Of a stretch of 46,171 nt of DNA, positions 31,706 to 40,135 are shown piece after piece. The stretch lies in the NCBI GenBank assembly GCA_030037885.1, contig JASHPU010000164.1, positions 1-46,171 on the forward strand. Reading direction: 5' to 3'. The notes below the pieces were generated by a model. The model did not search any database. It worked only from the letters and a program-made list of their open reading frames with translations, and was not told the origin of the DNA. Each line of letters opens with the position of its first letter. Within the stretch, counting starts at the first letter, position 1. The DNA is from Xanthobacteraceae bacterium. GTDB taxonomy: Bacteria > Pseudomonadota > Alphaproteobacteria > Rhizobiales > Xanthobacteraceae. The position numbers and the translations under genes were made by a program.

Positions 31706-34033
31706 ATGCCCCATTCGTCTTTCCGGCGGGACTGGATCACCAAGCCGATCTTTCGCTTGGCGCAGCACGCCTTGCCGCGGCTTTCCGACACCGAGCGCGA
31801 AGCCATCGAAGCCGGCGACGTGTGGTGGGACGCCGAGCTGTTCACCGGCAATCCCGACTGGAGCAAGCTCCTTGCCTTCGCGCCGGCACAACTGTCGGAC
31901 GAGGAGCAGCAATTCCTTGCCGGCCCGGTCGAGGACCTGTGCCGCATGGTCGACGAATGGAAGATCAATTGGGAATTGCGCGACCTGCCGCCGGAGGTCT
32001 GGGGTTTTTTGAAGGAGAAAAAATTCTTCGCAATGATCATTCCGAAGGAATATGGCGGTCGCGGCTTCTCGGCCTACGCTCATTCCGAAGTGATCCGCAA
32101 ACTCTCGTCGCGCTCGATCAGTACTGCCTGCACTGCCATGGTGCCCAACTCGCTCGGCCCGGGCGAACTCTTGGTGCAGTTTGGCACCAAGGAGCAGCAG
32201 GCCTATTGGCTGCCGCGGCTGGCGAACGGCGAGGAAATTCCCTGTTTCGGCCTGACCAGTCCGGAAGCCGGATCGGACGCCGCCGCGATGACCGATTCCG
32301 GCGTGGTATGCCGTGGCCGCTTCGAAGGCCGCGACGTGCTCGGCATCCGGCTCAATTGGCACAAGCGCTACATCACGCTCGGGCCGATCGCCACGGTGAT
32401 GGGCCTTGCGTTCAAGCTGCACGATCCGGACCACCTCATCGGCGACCGCGACGAGGTCGGCATCACTCTCGCTCTGGTCCCGACACATCTTCCCGGAATC
32501 AGCATCGGCCGGCGCCACCTGCCGGCGATGCACGTGTTTCAGAACGGCCCGAACTGGGGCCGCGACGTGTTCATCCCCATGGACTACGTGATCGGCGGTG
32601 CCGCGCAGGCCGGCAAGGGCTGGAAAATGTTGATGAGCGCGCTCGCCGCCGGCCGCGGCATTTCGCTGCCGTCATTGTCGGCTGCCGGCGCGGCCTTCAC
32701 CGCCCATGTCAGCGGCGCCTACGCGGGCATCCGCGAGCAATTCCACGTCGCGATCGCGCGCTTCGAGGCGATCCAAGAGCGCCTCGGCCGCCTGGCGGCG
32801 ACCGCTTACCTGCTCGACGCCGCGCGCCGCATGACCTGCGCGGCGCTCGACGCCGGACACCATCCGGCCGTCATCACCGCCATCATGAAAGCGCAGGCCA
32901 CCGAGCGCATGCGCATTTCGGTCAACGACGCCATGGACGTGCACGGCGGCAAGGCCATCATCGAGGGGCCGCTCAATTATCTCAGCAGCCTCTATCGCGG
33001 CGTGCCGATCGGCATCACCGTCGAGGGCGCCAATATCATGACCCGCAGCCTCATCCAATTCGGGCAGGGCGCGATCCGCTGCCATCCTTATCTGTTGCAG
33101 GAGATGATGGCGCTCGAAGACGCCGAAAGCGGGCGTGGTCTCGAAGCTTTCGACGCCGCTTTCTGGGGCCATGTCGGCCACAGTTCCGTCAACGCGCTAC
33201 GCGCCTGGGGGCGCGCCTGGACCGGCGGCCTGTTCGCGCCGGCGCCGGCCGCCGGGGCGGCGCGCAAATTCTACCGGCAGCTCGGCCGCTATGCGGCGGC
33301 CTTCGCGCTCGCCGTCGACGTCGCGTTGCTCACGCTCGGCGGCGGCCTCAAGCGCCGGGAGATGCTGTCGGCGCGCTTCGGCGACATTCTCTCCGAGCTT
33401 TATCTGTCGAGCGCGGCGCTCAAGCGCTGGAACGACGAAGGCAGGCGGATTGAAGATTTTCCGCTGCTCGAATGGTGCATGCAGGCAAGCTTGGCCACCG
33501 TCGCGGTGCGCTTTGACGAGATTTTCGCCAATTTCCCGATCCGTCCGGTCGGCTGGCTGTTGCGCTTCTTCATCCAGCCGTTCGGGCCGCGGCGCCGCGG
33601 GCCTTCCGACCGCGTGACCGCGCGCTGCGCCGCCATCGTTACGGCGCCGGGCGCTGCGCGCGACCGCCTCGTCGCGGATCTATTCCATCCGCCGCAGAGC
33701 GAGAAACACAACGGCCTGGCGCTGCTCGAGCGCGCGTTCGCCATGGTCGCCGCGGTGCAGCCGATCCGCGACCGCATGCACGCGGCGCGCGTCCGCGACA
33801 TCGATCAGGCGCTCGAGCAGCGCACCATCACCGCGGACGAGGCCGCGCAGTTGAAAGAAGCGGCGGACGCCGTGGCGGCGGCCGTCGCCGTCGACGATTT
33901 TGCGCCGGAGGAACTGACCGGCCGCGACGCCTTTCATCAAGGAGACGAATCATCAGCGACATTCCAAGCGACGCCTCCCCAAGCGACGCCGGACGAATTT
34001 CCGCTCCGCTTTCCGCCGGCCGCGGCGGAGTAA
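31706..34033 (+). CDS. fadE: Acyl-CoA dehydrogenase FadE
   Basis: A 775-residue FadE-type acyl-CoA dehydrogenase, the first step of beta-oxidation. The core runs from FAMIIPKEYGGRGFSAYAHS through the FAD-binding CFGLTSPEAGSDAAAM and ends with the FadE signature VEGANIMTRSLIQFGQGAIR. The C-terminal DUF1974-type region follows to about residue 745. The last 26 residues (from 750) are Pro/Thr/Ala-rich and lie over the start of the thiolase gene. A C at 33954 turns what would be a TGA stop (33953-33955) into TCA; with G there the protein would end at residue 749 with the normal ATGA overlap. GGGGA ribosome site upstream of 31706. Confidence 0.9.
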   Translation: MPHSSFRRDWITKPIFRLAQHALPRLSDTEREAIEAGDVWWDAELFTGNPDWSKLLAFAPAQLSDEEQQFLAGPVEDLCRMVDEWKINWELRDLPPEVWGFLKEKKFFAMIIPKEYGGRGFSAYAHSEVIRKLSSRSISTACTAMVPNSLGPGELLVQFGTKEQQAYWLPRLANGEEIPCFGLTSPEAGSDAAAMTDSGVVCRGRFEGRDVLGIRLNWHKRYITLGPIATVMGLAFKLHDPDHLIGDRDEVGITLALVPTHLPGISIGRRHLPAMHVFQNGPNWGRDVFIPMDYVIGGAAQAGKGWKMLMSALAAGRGISLPSLSAAGAAFTAHVSGAYAGIREQFHVAIARFEAIQERLGRLAATAYLLDAARRMTCAALDAGHHPAVITAIMKAQATERMRISVNDAMDVHGGKAIIEGPLNYLSSLYRGVPIGITVEGANIMTRSLIQFGQGAIRCHPYLLQEMMALEDAESGRGLEAFDAAFWGHVGHSSVNALRAWGRAWTGGLFAPAPAAGAARKFYRQLGRYAAAFALAVDVALLTLGGGLKRREMLSARFGDILSELYLSSAALKRWNDEGRRIEDFPLLEWCMQASLATVAVRFDEIFANFPIRPVGWLLRFFIQPFGPRRRGPSDRVTARCAAIVTAPGAARDRLVADLFHPPQSEKHNGLALLERAFAMVAAVQPIRDRMHAARVRDIDQALEQRTITADEAAQLKEAADAVAAAVAVDDFAPEELTGRDAFHQGDESSATFQATPPQATPDEFPLRFPPAAAE

Positions 34034-35313
34034 GGCGGCGGGTTTACATCGTCGACGGCAGCCGCACGCCGTTCATCAAGGCGCGCGGCCGGCCCGGCCC
34101 GTTCACTCCGGTCGATCTCGCCGTGCAATGCGGGCGGCCGCTCCTTCTGCGCCAGCCGTTTGCCCCCGACGCCTTCGATCTCGTGATCCTCGGCTGCGTC
34201 AACGTCATCGCCGATGAAATGAATCCAGCGCGCGTTGCCGCACTGCGGCTCGGCATGGGCGAGGCCATGACGGCGTTCACCGTGCAGATCAATTGCGGCT
34301 CCGGCATGCAGTCGATTGACACCGGCTACCGCACTATTCGCGATGGCGCGGCCGACCTTATCCTCGCCGGCGGCGCCGAAGCGCTGAGCCATGCGCCGCT
34401 GGTGTTCAGCCGCGGCGCGGTCAATTGGTACGCGCGGCTGTTCGGCGCGCGCACGCTCGGCGCCCGGCTGTCGGTGCTGCTCGGCTTGCGCCCGGCATTT
34501 TTCAAGCCGGTGGTCGGGCTCGAACGCGGCCTTACCGATCCGATCACCGATCTCAACATGGGACAGACCGCGGAGCTCGTCGGCCATCTGTTTCACGTCA
34601 CGCGCCGCGATGCCGACGAATACGCCGCCGAAAGCCAGCGGCGATTAGCGGCTGCGCAACACGACGGCTTTTTTGCCGATGAGATCGAACCGGCTTTCGC
34701 GCGCGATGGCACCGTGTACGACCACGACGACGGCGTGCGGCCCGACAGCACCGCCGAATCGCTCGCCAAGCTCAAGCCGGCATTCGAACGGCCGTGGGGC
34801 AAAGTGACGGCAGGCAACAGCTCGCAGATCACCGATGGCGCCTCGTGGGTCATTCTCGCTTCCGAGGACGCCGTCACGCGGCATAAGCTCACGCCCAAGG
34901 CGGTGATCGTCGACAGCGAATGGGCGGCGCTCGATCCCTCCGTCATGGGACTCGGCCCGGTCTATTGCTCGACTCCGTTGTTGCGCCGCCACCAGCTTAC
35001 ACTCGACGACGTCGAGCTATGGGAGCTGAACGAAGCCTTCGCGGCGCAAGTGTTGGGTTGCCTTGCCGCCTGGCAGGATGACGAATTCTGCCGCGACGCG
35101 CTCGGCCTTGCCGGCGCAGCGGGCCGCATCCCGCGCGAGCGGCTCAATGTCGACGGCGGCGCCATCGGCGTCGGTCATCCGGTTGGCGCCAGCGGCAACC
35201 GCATCGTGTTGCATCTGGTCAACGCCATGAAGCGGCTCGGCAAAAAGCGCGGCATCGCCACCGAATGCATCGGCGGCGGCCAGGGCGGCGCCATGTTGAT
35301 CGAAGCGGTGTGA
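33952..35313 (+). CDS. fadI: Acetyl-CoA acetyltransferase (thiolase), apparent ATC start
   Basis: A thiolase of about 453 residues catalysing the last step of beta-oxidation. Nucleophile Cys115 is in QINCGSGMQS; NEAFAAQ, GHPVGASG and CIGGGQGG complete the active site. The fold needs the N-terminal strand VYIVDGSRTPF, which lies before the first normal start codon (GTG 34123), so translation must begin upstream. The only good site is AAGGAG (33939-33944), 7 bases before ATC at 33952, giving a natural-looking SDIPSD N-terminus. I therefore propose ATC as start, or a mutated or misread ATG. It overlaps the fadE 3' end by 82 bases. Symbol fadI by context. Confidence 0.8.
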   Translation: MSDIPSDASPSDAGRISAPLSAGRGGVRRRVYIVDGSRTPFIKARGRPGPFTPVDLAVQCGRPLLLRQPFAPDAFDLVILGCVNVIADEMNPARVAALRLGMGEAMTAFTVQINCGSGMQSIDTGYRTIRDGAADLILAGGAEALSHAPLVFSRGAVNWYARLFGARTLGARLSVLLGLRPAFFKPVVGLERGLTDPITDLNMGQTAELVGHLFHVTRRDADEYAAESQRRLAAAQHDGFFADEIEPAFARDGTVYDHDDGVRPDSTAESLAKLKPAFERPWGKVTAGNSSQITDGASWVILASEDAVTRHKLTPKAVIVDSEWAALDPSVMGLGPVYCSTPLLRRHQLTLDDVELWELNEAFAAQVLGCLAAWQDDEFCRDALGLAGAAGRIPRERLNVDGGAIGVGHPVGASGNRIVLHLVNAMKRLGKKRGIATECIGGGQGGAMLIEAV

Positions 35314-35323
35314 CGGCGCGACC

Positions 35324-37471
35324 ATGACCAGCACGCCCGCCCGCAAACCAGCCCTCGCCATCCTCGGGAAGCGCAACCGCGAGCTTGGCCCTTTCGCGCG
35401 CGACGACGCCCGGCAGGAATCCGGACCGTGGGCGCATTGGCGCATGCGCACCGACGAAGACGGCATCGTCTGGCTCGTGTTCGACAGGAAAGACTCCAGC
35501 GCCAACACGTTGTCGGAACCGGTACTGGCCGAACTCAATGACATTCTCGGCCGGCTCGAACGCGATGGCCCGCGCGGCGTCGTCATTCGCTCGGCCAAAC
35601 CCGGCGGCTTCATTGCCGGCGCCGACATCGCGCAATTCCGTGGCGTCACCGACGTCGCCGAGCTGGAAATGCTGCTGTCGCGCGGCCACGCGGTGCTCGA
35701 CCGGCTCGACCGCCTGCCGGCGGTAACGGTCGCGGTCATCCACGGCTATTGCCTCGGCGGCGGCTTGGAACTGGCGCTCGCCTGCGACTGCCGCATCGCC
35801 GTCGATGATGCGCGCTTCGGCTTTCCCGAAGTGCTGCTAGGGCTGCATCCCGGGCTCGGCGGCACGGTGCGGCTGCCGCGCCTGATCAATCCCTTGGCCG
35901 CGATGACGATGATGCTGACCGGCCGCACCGAGCGCGCCCGCCGCGCGCGCCGGCTGCGCCTGATCGATGCGGTGACGCAGGAGCGCCATGTGCGCGCCGC
36001 GGTTCGGGCCGCCGTCAACGGCGATTTGCGCCGCAGCAAGCAGGATGTCACCGGCACGCTCCTCAACAGCGGGCCGGCGCGCCGGCTCCTGGCGCGACGC
36101 ATGGCAAGCGAAGCCGCCAAGCGCGCGCCGCGCGCACATTATCCCGCGCCCTACGCGTTGATTGATCTTTGGGTCGAGCACGGCGGCGACGCCGAAGCCA
36201 TGCAGCAGGCGGAGATCGCCTCGTTCGCCAAGCTTTTGGTCGGCGGCACTGCACAAAATCTGGTGCGGGTGTTCTTTCTGCGCGAGAATTTGAAAAAGCT
36301 CGCCGGCGGCGAGTGGCCGGGCCGGCACGTGCACGTCATCGGCGCCGGCACCATGGGCGGCGACATCGCTGCGTGGTGCGCCTGGCAAGGCCTGTTCGTT
36401 ACGCTCGCCGACACCAATCGCAACGCGATCGGCGGCGCCATCACGCGCGCCGCCGAGCTTTACGGCAAAATCGGCCGCGACAACAGGCTGCGCGTACGCG
36501 ATGCGCTCGACCGCCTGATCCCGGACTTGCGGGGCGACGGGGCGGACAACGCCGACCTCGTCATCGAGGCCGTGCCGGAAAATCTCGATCTCAAGCGCAA
36601 GATCTTTGCCGCCGTCGAGCCGCGCATGAAGCCGGCCGCGATCCTCGCCAGCAATACGTCGAGCATTCCGCTCGAAGCGCTCCGCGAAAATCTGGCACGG
36701 CCGCAGCGCTTGGTCGGCATTCATTTTTTCAATCCGGTGTCGCGCATGCAGCTCGTCGAGGTGGTCGGCCAGGATCTGGCCGCGCCGGATGTGCTGGCCG
36801 AGGCGCGCGCCTTCCTCGGGCGCATCGACCGGCTGCCCGCACCGGTGAAGAGTGCGCCGGGCTTCTTGGTCAATCGTGCGCTGACGCCGTATCTGCTCGA
36901 AGCTTTGGTCATGCTCGATGCCGGCATGAAGAAGGAAGCCATCGACAAGGCGGCAAAAAATTTCGGCATGCCGATGGGGCCGATCGAGCTGGCCGACGAA
37001 GTCGGGCTCGACGTCTGCCTGCACGTCGCCGACACGCTGCGCGGCAGCTTGCACCGCGACATGCCCGAGGCGCCGCAATGGCTCAAGGACAAGGTCGCCA
37101 AAGGCGAGCTCGGCAAGAAGAGCGGCAAGGGCCTTTATGATTGGAAGGACGGCCGCGCCGTCAAATCCCATGAAGATGTCGTGCCGGCCGCTGATGCCGC
37201 CGACCGCCTGATCCTGCCGATGCTCGATGCCTGCGTCACCTGCCTGCGGGAAGGCGTCGTCGCCGACGAGGCGGTGCTCGACGGCGCCATGATTTTCGCC
37301 ACAGGATTCGCGCCGTTCCGGGGTGGACCGCTGCACTACGCCCGCACGCGTGGCTTCGCCGACATACACGCCACGCTCGAACGGCTCGCCGCGCAATATG
37401 GGCCGCGTTTTGCGCCCGATCCCGGCTGGGATAGCCTGCCTGATCCGACGCCGGCTGCAGCCGCGCTCTAA
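35324..37471 (+). CDS. fadJ: Multifunctional 3-hydroxyacyl-CoA dehydrogenase/enoyl-CoA hydratase FadJ/FadB type
   Basis: A 715-residue two-domain enzyme. The N-terminal crotonase domain has both catalytic glutamates, Glu149 (GGGLELALA) and Glu169 (GFPEVLLGLHPG), 20 residues apart as in FadB. The NAD-dependent dehydrogenase domain has GAGTMGG (340-346) and catalytic His467 in GIHFFNPV, with FLVNR after it. With fadE and the thiolase 10 bases upstream it completes a three-gene beta-oxidation operon. About 35 N-terminal residues are a poorly conserved extension. Confidence 0.92.
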   Translation: MTSTPARKPALAILGKRNRELGPFARDDARQESGPWAHWRMRTDEDGIVWLVFDRKDSSANTLSEPVLAELNDILGRLERDGPRGVVIRSAKPGGFIAGADIAQFRGVTDVAELEMLLSRGHAVLDRLDRLPAVTVAVIHGYCLGGGLELALACDCRIAVDDARFGFPEVLLGLHPGLGGTVRLPRLINPLAAMTMMLTGRTERARRARRLRLIDAVTQERHVRAAVRAAVNGDLRRSKQDVTGTLLNSGPARRLLARRMASEAAKRAPRAHYPAPYALIDLWVEHGGDAEAMQQAEIASFAKLLVGGTAQNLVRVFFLRENLKKLAGGEWPGRHVHVIGAGTMGGDIAAWCAWQGLFVTLADTNRNAIGGAITRAAELYGKIGRDNRLRVRDALDRLIPDLRGDGADNADLVIEAVPENLDLKRKIFAAVEPRMKPAAILASNTSSIPLEALRENLARPQRLVGIHFFNPVSRMQLVEVVGQDLAAPDVLAEARAFLGRIDRLPAPVKSAPGFLVNRALTPYLLEALVMLDAGMKKEAIDKAAKNFGMPMGPIELADEVGLDVCLHVADTLRGSLHRDMPEAPQWLKDKVAKGELGKKSGKGLYDWKDGRAVKSHEDVVPAADAADRLILPMLDACVTCLREGVVADEAVLDGAMIFATGFAPFRGGPLHYARTRGFADIHATLERLAAQYGPRFAPDPGWDSLPDPTPAAAAL

Positions 37472-37799
37472 AACTCGAATCCGCAGTGTCGGAAATGTGA
37501 CATCTTGGCCGGGCGGCGACGTAGCAAGCCATTGCGCAGCAAATCAGATCAACGCAATTTTCATTCCGCTGATCGCGCTATTTTAAGCCTTTGATGCCCG
37601 CACCAGCCATTCGCCGCGCACCGGCTTGCGCCGCCTTGCGGTTACCGCTACATAGGAGGATCGAGCTTTCGGGCCGAAAGATTTGCCCATTCAGCGACGA
37701 CAACACGGCTGACCGACGATCCTTCACCAAAATCTCGAGCTAACCGAGCCGGGCGTTCGCGCACGGCTCACATCGACGTGCCTATAGGAGAGGTGTCTC
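37472..37799. other. Long leader region upstream of the cold-shock gene
   Basis: A 328-base gap with no gene. The proposed promoter at 37626-37654 would give a 5' untranslated leader of roughly 140 bases, the kind of long structured leader that controls cold-shock mRNA stability and translation in other bacteria. No further structure was resolved by eye. Confidence 0.45.
37626..37654 (+). promoter_or_regulatory. Candidate sigma-70 promoter of the cold-shock gene
   Basis: TTGCGC at 37626-37631 and TACATA at 37649-37654 with a 17-base spacer. The same -35 hexamer and spacing are seen before the tRNA-Glu gene. Confidence 0.45.
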
Positions 37800-38009
37800 G
37801 TGAGCAACGGAACCGTTAAGTGGTTCAACACACAGAAGGGTTACGGATTTATCCAGCCCGAGGGCGGCGGCAAGGACGTGTTTGTCCATATCAGCGCCGT
37901 CGAGCGCGCCGGGTTGCGCGAGTTGAGGGAAGGTCAGCGCGTGTCCTTCGAGATCGTGACCGACCGCAAGACCGGCAAATCAGCCGCCGAGAATCTGAAG
38001 ACCACCTGA
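37800..38009 (+). CDS. cspA: Cold-shock protein CspA family
   Basis: A 69-residue cold-shock-domain protein, an RNA chaperone that melts secondary structure. The sequence runs [18 protein letters not shown] with RNP1-like KGYGFIQ and RNP2-like VFVHIS, then [19 protein letters not shown] start with an AGGAGAGG ribosome site 7-9 bases upstream. A long leader and a terminator hairpin frame it as a single-gene unit. Confidence 0.95.
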   Translation: MSNGTVKWFNTQKGYGFIQPEGGGKDVFVHISAVERAGLRELREGQRVSFEIVTDRKTGKSAAENLKTT

Positions 38010-38018
38010 TCGACCGAC

Positions 38019-38053
38019 GGCCGCCGTTTATTTTCGACGCGCGGCCGCTTTTC
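38019..38053 (+). terminator. Rho-independent terminator of the cold-shock gene
   Basis: CGGCCGC (38019-38025) pairs with GCGGCCG (38042-38048) around a 16-base loop, followed by CTTTT at 38049-38053. It lies 10 bases after the stop. The loop is longer than usual, which lowers confidence. Confidence 0.5.
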
Positions 38054-38173
38054 AAAGTGACGGCTGGTCCGCGCACGCGGGCCAGACTCAAGCATTTTCG
38101 CCGTGTTGCTGCACGGGTTCAATGCGGCTCCTTCGAGACTATAGCAAAGCCGCTGACGGCAACGGCGTAACGG

Positions 38174-39523
38174 CTAACCCGCCGCGGCGAAGCCTGGGAG
38201 CGGCACGCCGCAAGCCGCCAGAATCAGAAATGCGTTGAGCAGCAGCACGATTGCGGCGCCGATGGCGGCGGCGAGTTGCGTCAGTCGGCCATTGGCAAAC
38301 GCGCCCATGATGTCGGACCGCCTTGTGAAGATCAGCAGCGAAATCATCGGCAGCGGCAGCGCGATCGACAGCACAACCTGACTGAGCACCAGCGCCTTGG
38401 TGGCATTGACGCCCGCGGCCACCACCGCGAAGGCCGGCACCATGGTCACGGCGCGGCGCAGCCAGATCGGAATACGAAAGCCGACGAAGCTTTGCATGAT
38501 CATTTGTCCGGCCATGGTGCCGACCGTCGAACTCGACACGCCCGAGGCGATCAGCGACAGCAGGAACACGCCGGCGGCGCCGAGGCCGAGCAGCGGCGTG
38601 AGTGTGTGGTAGGCGGTCTCGATCTCCGCCACGTCCGGATGGCCGGCGTGAAACGCCGCCGACGCCATCATCACCATGGCCATGTTGACCAGCCCGGCGA
38701 CGACCAACGCGATGATCACTTCCCGGTTGGAGTAGCGCAGCACGCGCCGCCGCTCGCTGTCGTTGCGCACCGGCATACGCGCCTGCGTCAGCCCGGAATG
38801 CAGATAGACCGCGTGCGGCATCACCGTGGCGCCGATGATGCCGACCGCAAGCAGCAGCGCCTGCCCGTCGGCGAGCTGCGGCACGATCGTATGCAGGCCG
38901 GCGGCGCGCCAATCCACCGGCGCAACGAACATTTCGACCAGATAACAAAGCGCGATCAGGCCGACCAAGCCGCCGATGATCAGTTCGAGCGGCCGGAAGC
39001 CGTAGCGGTCGAACAGCAGCAGCGCATAGGTGACGATTGCGGTCGCTGCCATCCCGGCGAACAGCGGCATCTGGAACAACAGCGCCAACCCGATGGCACC
39101 GCCCAGAAACTCGGCCAAGTCCGTGGCCATCGCGGCGATCTCGCTGACCACCCACATGGCGAAGACCACCGGCCGCGGAAACTGGTCGCGGCACATCTGC
39201 GCGAGGTTGCGGCCGGTGACGATGCCGAGCTTGGCGGACAGCGCCTGGAACAGCATCGCGATCAGGTTGGCCAGCAGCACGACCCAGAGCAAACCGTAGC
39301 CGTATTTGGCGCCGGCCTGGATGTTGGTGGCGAAGTTGCCGGGGTCCATGTAGGCAATCGAAGCGACCACGGCCGGCCCGGCGAATGCCAGCGACGCGCG
39401 CAGGCCGCGCCGCTCGCCGGCCAGGACCGCGCGTCCGGCCGCCACCGTACGCGCCGACAACGACGTCGCCCCGGCGCCGCCGCCTTGGCGCAGGATCGGA
39501 TCATGGTCAGGCACACGAAACAT
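38174..39523 (-). CDS. mntH: Nramp-family manganese transporter MntH
   Basis: A 449-residue Nramp divalent metal/proton symporter with about eleven helices. The first-helix motif is Asp60 in DPGNFATN, the sixth-helix motif is MPHAVYLHS (Met235, His237), both needed for Mn/Fe binding. The family imports Mn(II). It faces mntR across a 130-base spacer with a possible operator. The 40-residue N-terminal tail is soluble and variable. Confidence 0.95.
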   Translation of the reverse strand: MFRVPDHDPILRQGGGAGATSLSARTVAAGRAVLAGERRGLRASLAFAGPAVVASIAYMDPGNFATNIQAGAKYGYGLLWVVLLANLIAMLFQALSAKLGIVTGRNLAQMCRDQFPRPVVFAMWVVSEIAAMATDLAEFLGGAIGLALLFQMPLFAGMAATAIVTYALLLFDRYGFRPLELIIGGLVGLIALCYLVEMFVAPVDWRAAGLHTIVPQLADGQALLLAVGIIGATVMPHAVYLHSGLTQARMPVRNDSERRRVLRYSNREVIIALVVAGLVNMAMVMMASAAFHAGHPDVAEIETAYHTLTPLLGLGAAGVFLLSLIASGVSSSTVGTMAGQMIMQSFVGFRIPIWLRRAVTMVPAFAVVAAGVNATKALVLSQVVLSIALPLPMISLLIFTRRSDIMGAFANGRLTQLAAAIGAAIVLLLNAFLILAACGVPLPGFAAAG

Positions 39524-39543
39524 CGACGCAGCGTTCCCACCAA

Positions 39544-39620
39544 AACATAGCCTCGGTTACCTTATAGTCATTGGCGGCTTTTGCGTCAATGGCTTCAAAG
39601 TGTAGTCTGAGTTACGTTTT
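39544..39620. promoter_or_regulatory. Candidate MntR operator pair between mntH and mntR
   Basis: AACATAGCCTCGGTTACCTT (39544-39563) is an imperfect dyad (AA..TA.CC..GG.TA..TT) whose left half matches the AAACATAGC half-site I recall from the E. coli MntR box. A related sequence occurs 55 bases on: TAGCCTCGGTTACCTTAT (39548-39565) and TAGTCTGAGTTACGTTTT (39603-39620) agree at 13 of 18 positions. One copy lies near each gene. Binding is inferred. Confidence 0.45.
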
Positions 39621-39653
39621 GACACGCTTATCAGAATGTGGTCTCGGCTCGCC

Positions 39654-40121
39654 ATGGCCCGCAGCCCCTCCGCATCGGATACCGATCGTTCGGCCAACGC
39701 AAAGCTCCCGGCCGAAGGCACCCAGGCGCGCCGCTTCGGCAAGACCCGCTCGGAGCAATCAACGGCGCTGTTGGAAGACTACGCCGAACCGATCGCCGAC
39801 CTGCTCGCCGGCGAAGGCAAGGCGCGGCCGACCGACATCGCCCGCCGGCTCGGCGTGTCCCATGCCACTGCGATCAAGAGCATTTCGCGGTTGAAACGCG
39901 CCGGCCTCGCCACGGCGCGGCCCTATCGCGGCGTGTTCCTCACCGACCAAGGCCACGCGCTCGCCGACCGCGTGCGCGTGCGCCATCGCCTCGTCGTCGA
40001 CGTTCTCGAAGCGCTCGGCGTGCCGAGCGAAGCGGCCGAAGCCGACGCCGAAGGCATCGAGCACCACGTCTCGGAAACCACGCTGAAGGCATTCGCCCAG
40101 TTTTTGAAGGCGCGCGGCTGA
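39654..40121 (+). CDS. mntR: Manganese-responsive transcriptional regulator MntR
   Basis: A 155-residue DtxR/MntR-family repressor. Winged helix: ARPTDIARRLGVSHATAIKS. The metal ligands of B. subtilis MntR (D8, E11, H77, E99, E102, H103) map at a constant offset of 34 to Asp42, Glu45, His111, Glu133, Glu136 and His137, so Mn sensing should be intact. Length equals E. coli MntR. Start at ATG 39654; an ATG at 39636 is an alternative, and neither has a clear ribosome site. Divergent from mntH. Confidence 0.9.
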   Translation: MARSPSASDTDRSANAKLPAEGTQARRFGKTRSEQSTALLEDYAEPIADLLAGEGKARPTDIARRLGVSHATAIKSISRLKRAGLATARPYRGVFLTDQGHALADRVRVRHRLVVDVLEALGVPSEAAEADAEGIEHHVSETTLKAFAQFLKARG

Positions 40122-40135
40122 TGGGTTCCGGCAAA

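Noticed and set aside
33952-35313. Programmed frameshift producing a FadE-thiolase fusion
   Set aside because: No slippery heptamer is evident near 33940-34030, and both enzymes are normally separate; loss of an ATGA overlap explains the layout more simply.
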